From Barthelona sp. PAP020 (Eukaryota > Metamonada: BaSk clade): a stretch of DNA of 58,512 nt. The position numbers and the translations under genes were made by a program. Below the pieces are notes generated by a model, which was given only the letters and a program-made list of their open reading frames with translations, ran no database searches and had not been told where the DNA came from. Of the stretch, positions 18,878 through 27,323 are shown piece by piece. How positions within the stretch are numbered: position 1 is the stretch's first letter; each line of letters starts with the position of its first letter. The stretch lies in assembly GCA_040182905.1 (NCBI GenBank), contig JARQWU010000007.1:1-58512 (forward strand), in the 5' to 3' direction.

Positions 18878-19517
18878 TTAATAAGCTCTGGTGCTTTTCG
18901 CATCATTACCAATACTAACGTTCTGATTTTGGCCTGTCATAATTTGACCTGAGGCTAGATCAATGCCAATTTCAGCTAAAACACTGCCGATGATCTCTTC
19001 TTCCTCTTCTTCTTCATCAGATTCAGCAAAAACATCTTCCATTGTGTCTTCCATCATTTCTTCACGTGCATCCATTAACTCAGACTGTCTTTCAAATTCC
19101 ATCATAATGTTTTGGAATTTAGGGACATTGTACATTTGATTCATTCTTCCCATAACTTTTGCACAATTCTTCATGACATTAGCCATGGCATTATTTGAAC
19201 CAATTGTTGTAAGACGCAAAGAAATGGTGGTCATTTGAGTTTTCATCTTTGTAAACTTTTGAACATTCTTTCTTGTTCTTACCAAATCCTTCGCTTTGAG
19301 CTTGGCAATCTGCATCTGTCCTGATTGTGCTGCTTTTTTAATTTCTATTTTGAGTTTATTTTCAGTTGTTTTTAATTTGTTTGTTTCTCTATTTAATTCT
19401 CGAACAGCACGATCAATCGTTCTCTTATTTTCTCGAATTTGTTCTAATAAATTAGTATATTTTTAAGATAATTATTATAATACCTTTAAGAGGCTTGGCA
19501 GGAGTAAATAATCCCAT
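18878..19517 (-). CDS. CHMP2/Vps2 ESCRT-III subunit, one intron
   Basis: Exons 19484-19517 and 18878-19443 join in phase 1 to give 199 residues. The start M-G-L-F-T-P-A-K-P-L-K-E-Q-I-R-E-N-K-R and the basic first helix with R-A-V-R-E-L-N-R-E match CHMP2. The helical core follows (V-R-T-R-K-N-V-Q-K-F, M-E-F-E-R-Q-S-E), with acidic helix 5 and E-I-G-I-D-L. ESCRT-III filaments cut membrane necks in multivesicular body formation and cytokinesis (established). The protein stops about 22 residues earlier than human CHMP2A and shows no MIT-interacting motif (E-E-I-x-R-Q-L-x-x-L type) at its end. No second intron that could restore it is visible downstream. Confidence 0.88.
19444..19483 (-). other. 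40-nt spliceosomal intron in CHMP2/Vps2 gene
   Basis: On the minus strand the intron starts GTATTATAAT and ends ATACTAATTTATTAG. Removing it joins the 11-codon first exon to the helical core in frame and recreates the CHMP2 N-terminus. The CTAAT block, 7-8 bases before the terminal AG, is a likely fused branch site. Confidence 0.9.
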
Positions 19518-19698
19518 ATATTTTGGAAATAAATATAAAAAGAAAAAATGAATCCTTTCCAAGAGTTTTTTTTTTTGTTGGGAAACTGTTTTTGAAGATT
19601 TTAGAAGAATAAAATTTGTAAATTAAATCATTTAAAGCATTAAAAAAAGAGAGGAAACGAAAATCAATCTCTGTTTGAAATCACCTCATTTTTTTTTC

Positions 19699-21351
19699 AT
19701 GTGGGGATGGATTTTTGAATTTTCAATTGCGATTTTGGTTGCAGCATATATAATATTAACATATTGTGACCATAAAAGAACTTCAATTGATGTATATGTT
19801 AGTGCTTTTTTCATGTTTGTTGCATCTTTTGGAATAGTCATTTTAATACCTTTGGATGTGACATATGTTGAAGAAGATAATGCTGCTGATAAAACTATGA
19901 TTACTATATGGTGGATAATATATTGGTTTCAATTTTTTATGGTGTGGCTCATTGTTCCCTTTCAACAAGGTTATTCCAACGCCCCTGATTTTACTCCGTC
20001 GACAAAAGCTATCACTTCTTTGAAGATTAATGCCAAATTTTACACTATAGTGTTATTATCTTCAATTTGTGGTTTAATTGTTGTGTTTTATTTGGGGATA
20101 TTTTCTCCAAAGAACATTGTTGGGGTTTTAATGGGGTTATCTAACGTATGGGCTTTGTTTTTGATAATTCTGAGTCTTGGATATGGGTTGATTGATATTC
20201 CAAGAAGACTTTGGAGAATGCCTGAACATAAGATAGCACAACGAAAGTTAGAAAGAAAATGTATGGTGCGACATGAAAATATGATTGATACTGCTGCTAA
20301 ATTGGAAGCCTTAAAACCGGAAGCCTTTGAATTTTTTGAAAAAGCTATTGATTCACAACAATTTACTGATGCTTTAAAACAAATGCATGAAAAATTACCT
20401 GATTTCTCATTCCCAGACCCCATTATTACCAATGCAAATCGAAACAAAGCGCATAAAGACATTAAAGTGAATGTTTACCGTGATGTTACCTATGAAAAAT
20501 TGGTTGATTTAAACAAAAGATGTATTGCAGCAACTCTTTCTGCCAGGAAAGCAGAAACTGAATGGAAAAAAATAGTTAAAAATTGGATGCGCTTGGAAGC
20601 CTTTCAAGAACAAGATTTTGAATTTGCTTGTGCTCTGTTGGAATTGGAAGGGTTTGAAGCGGTTTTTTTCAAGTATCGAAGAAAATTTGAGAGATATGCC
20701 TTAAAGGGATTAAGCGTGGTTTGTATCACGTTATCAAGCATGATTATTCTTTCTGAAATTACCCTATTCCTTCCTCTTGATATACAACCTTTGAGGGTTC
20801 TATATCAGTTCTTATCCAATAAAAATGTGACATTGGTTTTAATTTATGGACCATTTTTATTTTATATGGCTCTATGTTCTTATTATCCTTTATTTAGACT
20901 CAAAATTTTTGAATTTTACAATGTTTCAAAAGGCAACACAGATCCTTCCTCAATATTGTATCTTGGGTCATATATTTTACGATTGATTGTGCCTCTAACT
21001 TGGAATTTTACGGCTATAATCATTGGGCCTAATTCCACTGCCGCAAAGAGTGCATTTCAATTGGTAATGGGAACCATGGATGTAACCCCTGCTTTGGGAC
21101 AAAGAATAAATGCTTATTTCCCTTTAGCTATGTTGGTAGTATTGGTTATTGTATATACGGAAGTTGTTCAGCGAATCTTTTCCAATTTTAATTTGGGTAG
21201 TTTGTTATGGTCAGAAATTGATGCTGAAGATGACACTTCAGAAGGACACAAATACCTTCAACAAATGAAATTTGAAAAAGAACTTGCTTCATCTTTCAAA
21301 TACAAAATTTCGAGTGACACCTCTTTGTTGCGCAATAACTTTGAAATTTAA
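19699..21351 (+). CDS. LMBR1-domain (LMBD2-like) membrane protein
   Basis: The 550-residue protein has about nine hydrophobic segments: five before residue ~175, a long soluble charged middle (about 180-340), and four after 340. The pattern I-P-L-D-V-T after TM2, W-x-x-Y-W-x-Q-F between TM2 and TM3, P-F-x-Q-x-Y, and D-I-P-R-R-L-W-R before the middle region is typical of LMBR1/LMBD proteins. LMBD2 proteins are linked to receptor signalling and lipocalin or cobalamin handling in relatives (family knowledge); the ligand here is unknown. The frame reaches back to a TTG at 19675, but the ATG at 19699 follows a T-rich tract and is preferred. The stop is within TAAA. Confidence 0.75.
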   Translation: MWGWIFEFSIAILVAAYIILTYCDHKRTSIDVYVSAFFMFVASFGIVILIPLDVTYVEEDNAADKTMITIWWIIYWFQFFMVWLIVPFQQGYSNAPDFTPSTKAITSLKINAKFYTIVLLSSICGLIVVFYLGIFSPKNIVGVLMGLSNVWALFLIILSLGYGLIDIPRRLWRMPEHKIAQRKLERKCMVRHENMIDTAAKLEALKPEAFEFFEKAIDSQQFTDALKQMHEKLPDFSFPDPIITNANRNKAHKDIKVNVYRDVTYEKLVDLNKRCIAATLSARKAETEWKKIVKNWMRLEAFQEQDFEFACALLELEGFEAVFFKYRRKFERYALKGLSVVCITLSSMIILSEITLFLPLDIQPLRVLYQFLSNKNVTLVLIYGPFLFYMALCSYYPLFRLKIFEFYNVSKGNTDPSSILYLGSYILRLIVPLTWNFTAIIIGPNSTAAKSAFQLVMGTMDVTPALGQRINAYFPLAMLVVLVIVYTEVVQRIFSNFNLGSLLWSEIDAEDDTSEGHKYLQQMKFEKELASSFKYKISSDTSLLRNNFEI

Positions 21352-21439
21352 AGAGTATAAAAGTATAAACATCACCATTTCAATCAATTGGTGAGCATTT
21401 TTCTTTTTAGTTGAACAAAAAATATATCAAAGGTTTGTT

Positions 21440-21772
21440 TTATGAGAGAAAAAAAGTTTTAATGTTGAAAAAAACAATCCACGAAAAGATAAAAATGATT
21501 AAAGCATCTATCCACGCATGACTTAAAAAATTGTATTTGTTAATAAAATATGAATCAACATTTTTAATTTGTAAAAATAATACCAATAATCCAATAAATT
21601 GACATACACACAATAATAAAATTCCTTTTATGAAACTTGATGGAGCAATTATTTGAATAATTGAACAAAAAATAGAAATTAATATTTTAATCAATCCCAA
21701 TATCCTTAAATTATTTCGAAAGACTTGTTTTGATTTTGTAGAATGTTGATCAATCGATAAAACATGAAACAT
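21440..21772 (-). CDS. Small membrane protein, three hydrophobic segments
   Basis: From the ATG at 21772 the product has 110 residues with hydrophobic segments at about 30-48, 54-75 and 88-107. I chose this start because upstream ATGs (21820, 21841) add only a Lys-rich run encoded by a poly-A tract, and a T-rich tract lies just before 21772 on the coding strand. No family is recognised. It could be an ORMDL- or tetraspan-like protein, but no motif says so. An adjacent 76-codon frame (21892-22122, minus) is also hydrophobic and may be part of the 5' leader; I do not call it. Confidence 0.45.
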   Translation of the reverse strand: MFHVLSIDQHSTKSKQVFRNNLRILGLIKILISIFCSIIQIIAPSSFIKGILLLCVCQFIGLLVLFLQIKNVDSYFINKYNFLSHAWIDALIIFIFSWIVFFNIKTFFLS

Positions 21773-22273
21773 ATTTGCTTGAATCGAACAAAAAAAAGGA
21801 AGTTTTTTTTTTTTTTTCATTTTGCCCTTTAAATTAAACATTGCACCTTTTTTTTTATTCAAAACACATGAAAATCGAATAATTTTTTGTTTCAAACCTT
21901 TATACAACACAGAATAAAATTATAACAATTTTCAATTGGAGAACTTTTCAAACAACAAAAAATTAGACAAATCAACAATTTTACAAAAACCTTTAAAATT
22001 AAAAGAAGAAAAAATCTCAATACAAGTGAATTTACATCCAAATTAAAGTACGTGCAACAACGTTTGGCATTCAAAAACTTTAATGATTTCAACGTTCTAT
22101 CTATAATTTTTTTCACAAGCATAGATTAAACAAAACAAAAAAAAAGTTGAAAAATTCAAATTTTGAAATCAAACATCTAAACCCAAAAGACAATCAAAAT
22201 AAATCAATTCACCAGTGAAACGACGCGTTAAAACATTATTGAAAAATGTTTGCAACAAAAAACTACAAAAAAA

Positions 22274-22885
22274 TCATGTCGACAAAGCAGAAGTATGTTG
22301 AGAAGACTTGAAAGATGAATCAAAAAAAGGCTTTGTGTAACTCACCTCATTAAATCTGCAAAAAGAATGACAAGAAGCTAAATAACAATACTTTTGATCA
22401 AGTATACTTAAAAATGACTCGTATTCATCTAAACTAATCTTCAATGAAAACTTCAGCAAAAACAACAATTCAAGCTCTAAATTATTAAATTCTTCGATAC
22501 ATATTCCTCCAACTTTCGAATAATGATCATTTGTATAAAACTTATCATCAAAAAATTTTGCCGCCAAGGTGACTGCCATAACAAACAACCTATGAAAATT
22601 GTATTCCGTCAAATAAAAGTTCTTGTTAGTTCTTAAAATTCGATCAATAAATATTCCAGCTCCAATAAAAGCGCTTGCACTGCATTTTGAATAGATAGCA
22701 ACTCTTTGGATGTATTGACTTACCGAAATCGAAGGCTTTGCAATCGACATGAAAGGATCAACTTGAGGCGAACCACTATAATAGCATTCATATTCTTCTT
22801 CACAAAAAACAGGTCCTATATATTGATTTTTCAAATAATCTGAATAAATTAACACCATTTTGGTGATTATATCATCGTGTGGCAT
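22274..22885 (-). CDS. PHO80/cyclin P-U type cyclin
   Basis: The 203-residue protein holds a single cyclin box around residues 48-165. The sequence S-I-S-V-S-Q-Y-I-Q-R-V ... K-C-S-A-S-A-F-I-G-A-G-I-F-I-D-R-I and the following helix L-T-E-Y-N-F-H-R-L-F-V-M-A-V-T-L-A-A-K-F-F-D-D-K-F-Y-x-N-x-x-Y-S-K-V-G-G-I match the PHO80-like cyclin family, including the conserved Arg and the A-x-K-F-x-D-D segment. These cyclins activate a CDK partner in nutrient signalling or the cell cycle (family knowledge). The last ~40 residues are a Ser/Phe/Lys tail outside the fold. The ATG is at 22885 and the stop is TGA. Confidence 0.82.
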   Translation of the reverse strand: MPHDDIITKMVLIYSDYLKNQYIGPVFCEEEYECYYSGSPQVDPFMSIAKPSISVSQYIQRVAIYSKCSASAFIGAGIFIDRILRTNKNFYLTEYNFHRLFVMAVTLAAKFFDDKFYTNDHYSKVGGICIEEFNNLELELLFLLKFSLKISLDEYESFLSILDQKYCYLASCHSFCRFNEVSYTKPFFDSSFKSSQHTSALST

Positions 22886-23175
22886 ATAATTACTAATAAT
22901 CGATTTGTTAAATATAATAACAATTAAAAAAAAAACTCAATTTATCCAAAATTATTAACAGTTTTTGGCAATTTATTTCAACATTTTGTCATATATTCAT
23001 CCGCATTTTGAGTGACTAGTCTAATTAAAATTGGATTATTTTTGCTTTTTTGTTTGTTAGTAATGGTGAAAAGTTTTCTTTTTTTTTCCAATTAAAAAAA
23101 TTTTTTTCAAAAAACAAACAACAAACAATTTATCACAAGCAAAAAACAAATATATATATATAAGTACAAATCATT

Positions 23176-23727
23176 TTAATTGTTATTACCAGATAATTCA
23201 GAACCCAACCAATAAAAAGCATCCTGAATACCATCATAAGTTAAAGCACTCGTTTCAAAAACTCTAATGACTCGATCAGTATAAACACCTAAATCCAGAG
23301 CATCATACAGTTCTTCAGACCCAACATAACCATCTTTGTCTGATTTATTGTCAAGAACCATGATGGGCATGTTTTCAGTTCCTTTTGCAGTAAGAACTTT
23401 TTCTAATTCTTTTTTAGCAATTGGAAACCTTCCAGGATCATCACCTGCGACAACAAACACAACAGCTTCAGCACGATCATAATAATAAACCCACAATGGA
23501 CGAATCCTGTGTTGACCACCTATATCATAAACTTCGAAAGAAAAATTACCTAATTGAACAGTATCAGAATAATAACCAATAGTAGGAGCAGTAGCTATTT
23601 GTATATTTGGATTGGATAATTTTTGAAGAATACTGCTTTTTCCAGCGGCATCCAAACCGAGGAATAAGAAGGTCATATCCTTATTACCAAACCACTTACT
23701 AAAAGTCTTTGAAAACCAATTTCCCAT
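23176..23727 (-). CDS. ARF/ARL-family small GTPase
   Basis: The 183-residue protein begins M-G-N-W-F-S, giving the Gly2 used for myristoylation in ARFs, then an amphipathic helix. Nucleotide motifs are present: P-loop G-L-D-A-A-G-K-S-S (24-32), switch I P-T-I-G (48-51), D-I-G-G-Q (68-72, with the catalytic Gln), N-K-S-D (127-130) and S-A-L (near 165). The usual D-S-x-D-x-x-R turn after strand 4 is A-G-D-D-P-G-R here, and W-D-V-G is Y-D-I-G, so it is a divergent ARF/ARL. An upstream ATG at 23781 would add 18 residues and destroy the acylation signal, so it is rejected. It lies back to back with METTL1 (138 bp). Confidence 0.9.
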   Translation of the reverse strand: MGNWFSKTFSKWFGNKDMTFLFLGLDAAGKSSILQKLSNPNIQIATAPTIGYYSDTVQLGNFSFEVYDIGGQHRIRPLWVYYYDRAEAVVFVVAGDDPGRFPIAKKELEKVLTAKGTENMPIMVLDNKSDKDGYVGSEELYDALDLGVYTDRVIRVFETSALTYDGIQDAFYWLGSELSGNNN

Positions 23728-23865
23728 TAAAAAAAAAGAAATAATTATTTTTTTGTGAAAATCAAAATGATCGTTAGTCATAATTAAAAAAACTCTGATA
23801 AATTTGTTTCACTTAAATAGGTTTACAATGCAAAATAAAAAAGATTTCTCAAAGATTTTTTTGTT

Positions 23866-24588
23866 ATGTTGGAATCAAACGAAAAAAAAAAAGTTTGTTC
23901 TAGATTTCGCATCAGAGCACATGCAAATCCATTAAGTGATTTAGATATTGATCATTCTGAATCTCCTGAAGAATTTCAAAAAAATTTAGAGTTTTACTTT
24001 CCTTGTTTACAAAATAGTAATTGGGATGGTGAAAGAAAAATAACTATTGCTGATATTGGTTCTGGTTTTGGTGGATTGTTGCCCTATTTAAGTAGATTAT
24101 TTCCCAAAGATCTTGTGTTAGGTTTAGAAATCAGAAATCAAGCGGTTGAATATACAGAACATAGGTTGGAAAGACATAGAGAGCTTGAAAAAGTTGAATA
24201 TGGAAATGTTAAAGCAATAAATGCAAACACGATGAAATTTGGTCATCGCTATTTCTTTCCACATTCGTTAAAGAAATTGTTTATTTTATTTCCTGATCCT
24301 CAATTTAAGAAATCTAGTCTACGTCGAAGAATAGTATCTTCAGCCTTATTGGATGAATACGCTTTCTTTTTGGAAAGTGGTGGTAAAATATACGTATGTT
24401 CAGACCAAAAAGAAGTTGCTGATTGGATGATATATCATCTTGATCAACATCCAGCGTTTAAAAAAATTCCTGAGGATATTGCAAGATTGGATTTATGTCA
24501 TCTGTTAATTCAAAACGTTACTGGTGATGCTGAGAGGGCAAGAAAACGAGGATTGGATGTTTATCCTGCGATATTTGAAAGAAAATAG
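23866..24588 (+). CDS. METTL1: tRNA (guanine46-N7)-methyltransferase catalytic subunit, METTL1/Trm8
   Basis: The 240-residue protein matches METTL1/Trm8 along its length. Features include R-A-H-A-N-P-L-S-D (18-26), the SAM motif I A-D-I-G-S-G-F-G-G (62-70), G-L-E-I-R (86-90), N-A-N-T-M-K (119-124), the family signature L-F-P-D-P-Q-F-K-K (141-149), W-M-x-x-H-L-x-x-H-P-x-F near 205-215, and the final P-A-I-F-E-R. It methylates G46 in the tRNA variable loop, normally with a WD40 partner (WDR4/Trm82) that is not in this window (established). The ATG at 23866 gives the expected short N-terminus. Stop TAG. Confidence 0.95.
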   Translation: MLESNEKKKVCSRFRIRAHANPLSDLDIDHSESPEEFQKNLEFYFPCLQNSNWDGERKITIADIGSGFGGLLPYLSRLFPKDLVLGLEIRNQAVEYTEHRLERHRELEKVEYGNVKAINANTMKFGHRYFFPHSLKKLFILFPDPQFKKSSLRRRIVSSALLDEYAFFLESGGKIYVCSDQKEVADWMIYHLDQHPAFKKIPEDIARLDLCHLLIQNVTGDAERARKRGLDVYPAIFERK

Positions 24589-24740
24589 AGTTTTTACAAT
24601 TCTCACAAATTTTTAAATAAATTTTGAAATTTCTATTTTTTTTTTATCAGCCCAAAAACTTCTCATTCAAAAATAAAGAAAAAAACTTTTCTTAATTTTA
24701 CTATTGGTTTGAAAGGTCATTAGGATTAGAACAATAAAAT

Positions 24741-24943
24741 GTGGAAGTTCATGCTCAATGAACGGAATTTATTGGAGATATAAAGAGGTCATCAAATATC
24801 ACTTCCTTTATTTGTTGTTTCTTGACCATCTTTAGGTCCAATTTTTTAAGTTACTTGGGCATCTGAATCCACGTGAGTTTTTCCCAAACCTTAAGCTAAC
24901 TCGTTTCGTTGTTCACTGAACAACTCATACCTCATAAATATCT
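24741..24943. ncRNA. Candidate structured RNA, copy 1
   Basis: About 203 bases with four drawable hairpins and higher GC than the flanks. Strand is undetermined because stems are symmetric. No match to U1, U2, U4, U5, U6, SRP or tRNA signatures was found by eye. A non-autonomous mobile element is an equally good reading. Confidence 0.3.
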
Positions 24944-24949
24944 AATAAT

Positions 24950-25152
24950 GTGGAAGTTCATGCTCAATGAACGGAATTTATTGGAGATATAAAGAGGTCA
25001 TCAAATATCACTTCCTTTATTTGTTGTTTCTTGACCATCTTTAGGTCCAATTTTTTAAGTTACTTGGGCATCTGAATCCACGTGAGTTTTCCCCAAACCT
25101 TAAGCTAACTCGTTTCGTTGTTCACTGAACAACTCATACCTCATAAATATCT
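24950..25152. ncRNA. Candidate structured RNA, copy 2
   Basis: Second copy of the unit above; the single base change (25091) falls next to the CCCAA side of the third stem. Strand undetermined. Confidence 0.3.
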
Positions 25153-25376
25153 AATAAAATCAATTCATTTTGAAGTTGATTAAGAAAAGAGAAATTTGAA
25201 TATGAGAACCAAAAGAAAGTGAAAAGTTAATAAAGGACCAGCTTTATCATACGTCTTTAAGTGAAAAAACTTATTCTTTAAAAAAAAAGACCAATTTACA
25301 AAATTTTTTAATTTTTTTAATTTTTTTAATTTTATTTAATTTCATCCAAAATTGATGTTTGTTTGTTCAACCGAAT

Positions 25377-27104
25377 TCAATCAATTCTAGGAAGAGAAGG
25401 CGTTGCAATTTTGCTTAATTGATCTAAATATTCATTCATACGTTTTTGAATTGTTTCATCCAGTTTGTCTGCAGGATTTTGCAGATAAATACCAGGTGTT
25501 GCACTCTTTTTCCTTAAAATAGCAGGTGTTGGAACTTCTCTAATTGTTGGAGAAAAACAAGGCTGTTTAACCAAACCGAATAATTCATCAGCTTCCAAAA
25601 TCTTTGCAATTGATTCTTGAGCAGACATTTCCATTTTCCATTTGCCCTCATATAAACGTTCGACTTTTACTATCTTACCTTTTGAACGAGTGTATTTTGT
25701 ATCGCTCCAAATGACACTTTTTTTCAAAACAACAGAAACACCAGCAAAAAACATGAAAAACAGATGAACGATAAATCCAAAAAATTGGTTAACATTGAAA
25801 ATGTTACTTGTTTTACTTAAAAAATTTTCATCTGGGTTCAACACATCAATTAGCTTACTGATCGACTTTGTAGTGAAAATAAAAATTTCATTCAATAATA
25901 CAAAAGATAAAGCATTAAAAACAGAAAATGAAAGGTAAATACCTTCCAAACTTTTAAAATACTCAAGATCTATGAAACCACATGTGTAGTCGTAAATAAA
26001 ATTATAGAAAATTATCACATTAAAAACCATGCTAACAACGAATGGAATAAACACCAAAGGAAAAGAAAATAACAATAGCACCAGCAGATTTCGATTTTTA
26101 ACTCGATCATAATCTGAAGAATACAAAGTCATTACGAAATATTGTCTTTTGATGAAGTTGAAATATTTTCTGAAGTTATCAGTCAGTGGATTCGCAAATA
26201 TTGCTGTTTTTGGACATAATAATCGACGACCATTTTTAATGCTTAACTTTGAAATTAGGGTATCATCTGAATATCCTCCATCTCTCCAAACATCATTGAT
26301 TCCATAATCATTTCTTCTAAAAGAAGATAAGCGCAACACCAAGAACCCACCCCAGAGATGTTCACAATTTTCATTAGTAAATGCGGTGTAATTCATCAAT
26401 CGGTAAATCATGTGAGCATATGAAAATATTGAAGCATTGGCAGGATATTCAAAAACATACCCTGTTGAACCAAAAACATCACAATCCTCTTTACTCTCCA
26501 ATCTTTCAACAAAAGTAGTCAAAGTACCAGGATTTAGCTGAATATCATCATCAATGAAAAAGGCATACTTTGATCTTTTATTTGCATACCTTATACCACA
26601 CATTTGATTGTGAATCTTTTGTGCATTATGATGAGTTCTACCAGCATAAACTATTCGAGTATAGAGATGAATGAATCTACTATCCTCCAGCACACAATTT
26701 AGTTCTTCTAAAGCTGGATCATTTTCACTCTCCACAACAAAAATGTATTCAACTGATCCACCGTAAATGCATGACAATTGGTTTTCCCAATTTTGCTTCG
26801 ATTTATCATGAATTCCTTTAATACAAAAAATCAAACTGATCATTGGTAACGTTACACGATGTTCATGTTCGAATTCATCCAATTTTTCAGAAAAAAAAGA
26901 AAATGGATTGGATTGACCATGTTCTTTTATTTTTTTATAGCAATTTTTTCTTGAATTGCCTAATTTAACAAATATAATGCCAATTATCAATGAAACAACC
27001 ATTGAATGTAAAAAAAAAATTAGGGGGATTTTGTCATACATAACGATAATTTTTTTGACATTTGTCATGGCTTCAATAGCATAAGGAATTTCAATTCCTA
27101 CCAT
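25377..27104 (-). CDS. Family 2/21-type membrane glycosyltransferase (ceramide glucosyltransferase-like)
   Basis: The 575-residue protein has an N-terminal membrane segment (about 25-47), a GT-A catalytic domain (about 85-330) and about four membrane segments (about 335-465), then a Ser/Pro/Lys cytoplasmic tail. The domain shows the first strand M-I-S-L-I-F-C-I-K-G, the metal-binding F-F-I-D-D-D-I-Q-L (183-191, DDD at 185-187), an acceptor motif G-G-Y-S-D-D-T-L-I-S (277-285) and R-Q-Y-F-V (320-324), where ceramide glucosyltransferases have (Q/R)xxRW. The lost RW makes substrate assignment uncertain; a sphingolipid or surface-glycan glucosyltransferase is the best guess. The tail holds Ser/Thr-Pro sites. 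The ATG is at 27104 and the stop TGA. Confidence 0.75.
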   Translation of the reverse strand: MVGIEIPYAIEAMTNVKKIIVMYDKIPLIFFLHSMVVSLIIGIIFVKLGNSRKNCYKKIKEHGQSNPFSFFSEKLDEFEHEHRVTLPMISLIFCIKGIHDKSKQNWENQLSCIYGGSVEYIFVVESENDPALEELNCVLEDSRFIHLYTRIVYAGRTHHNAQKIHNQMCGIRYANKRSKYAFFIDDDIQLNPGTLTTFVERLESKEDCDVFGSTGYVFEYPANASIFSYAHMIYRLMNYTAFTNENCEHLWGGFLVLRLSSFRRNDYGINDVWRDGGYSDDTLISKLSIKNGRRLLCPKTAIFANPLTDNFRKYFNFIKRQYFVMTLYSSDYDRVKNRNLLVLLLFSFPLVFIPFVVSMVFNVIIFYNFIYDYTCGFIDLEYFKSLEGIYLSFSVFNALSFVLLNEIFIFTTKSISKLIDVLNPDENFLSKTSNIFNVNQFFGFIVHLFFMFFAGVSVVLKKSVIWSDTKYTRSKGKIVKVERLYEGKWKMEMSAQESIAKILEADELFGLVKQPCFSPTIREVPTPAILRKKSATPGIYLQNPADKLDETIQKRMNEYLDQLSKIATPSLPRID

Positions 27105-27323
27105 ATTAAAAATAAATACAATTTAATCATTTGCCAATCCATACTAACTATAGATTGAAAAGGTTGGTATATGTTATCACAACATTAAACATCCATCTTC
27201 ATTCAGTACATAACATTTTTTGCGATGAGTATTAAAGAATTATCTAGTAATACATGGTAGACTCGATTAAGACCAAAAATCGACATTTGTTCTAATTTTT
27301 TTTTTACAGTTAAGACACTTAAA

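Larger units (their letters stand above)
24741..25157. repeat. Tandem duplication of a 209-bp non-coding unit
   Basis: Two copies (24741-24949 and 24950-25157) are identical except for one base I could find: T at 24882 versus C at 25091. No long frame crosses them. In each copy, hairpins can be drawn: GTTCAT/ATGAAC at 24747-24763; a long arm pairing TTGGA, TAAAGA and GGTCA with TGACC, TCTTTA and TCCAA at 24772-24841; AGTTA and TTGGG with CCCAA and TAACT at 24849-24901; and GTTGTTC/GAACAAC at 24908-24924. The octamer AATAAAAT lies just before copy 1 (24733-24740) and at the end of copy 2 (25153-25160), like a target-site duplication, though AT-rich matches occur easily by chance. Confidence 0.95.

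Noticed and set aside
21892-22122. 76-codon hydrophobic minus-strand frame as a gene
   Set aside because: It overlaps the extended frame of the small membrane protein, has no recognisable family and could be leader sequence; no intron linking the two frames was found.
24741-24943. RNase P/MRP RNA or snRNA identity for the repeated unit
   Set aside because: The GGAAGTTC start faintly resembles CR-I, but the other conserved regions (CR-IV, CR-V) and their pairing are not found, and no Sm site or snRNA core motif is present.
24741-25157. Terminal inverted repeats of a classical transposon
   Set aside because: The two ends of the unit are not inverted copies of each other; only internal hairpins exist, and there is no transposase frame.
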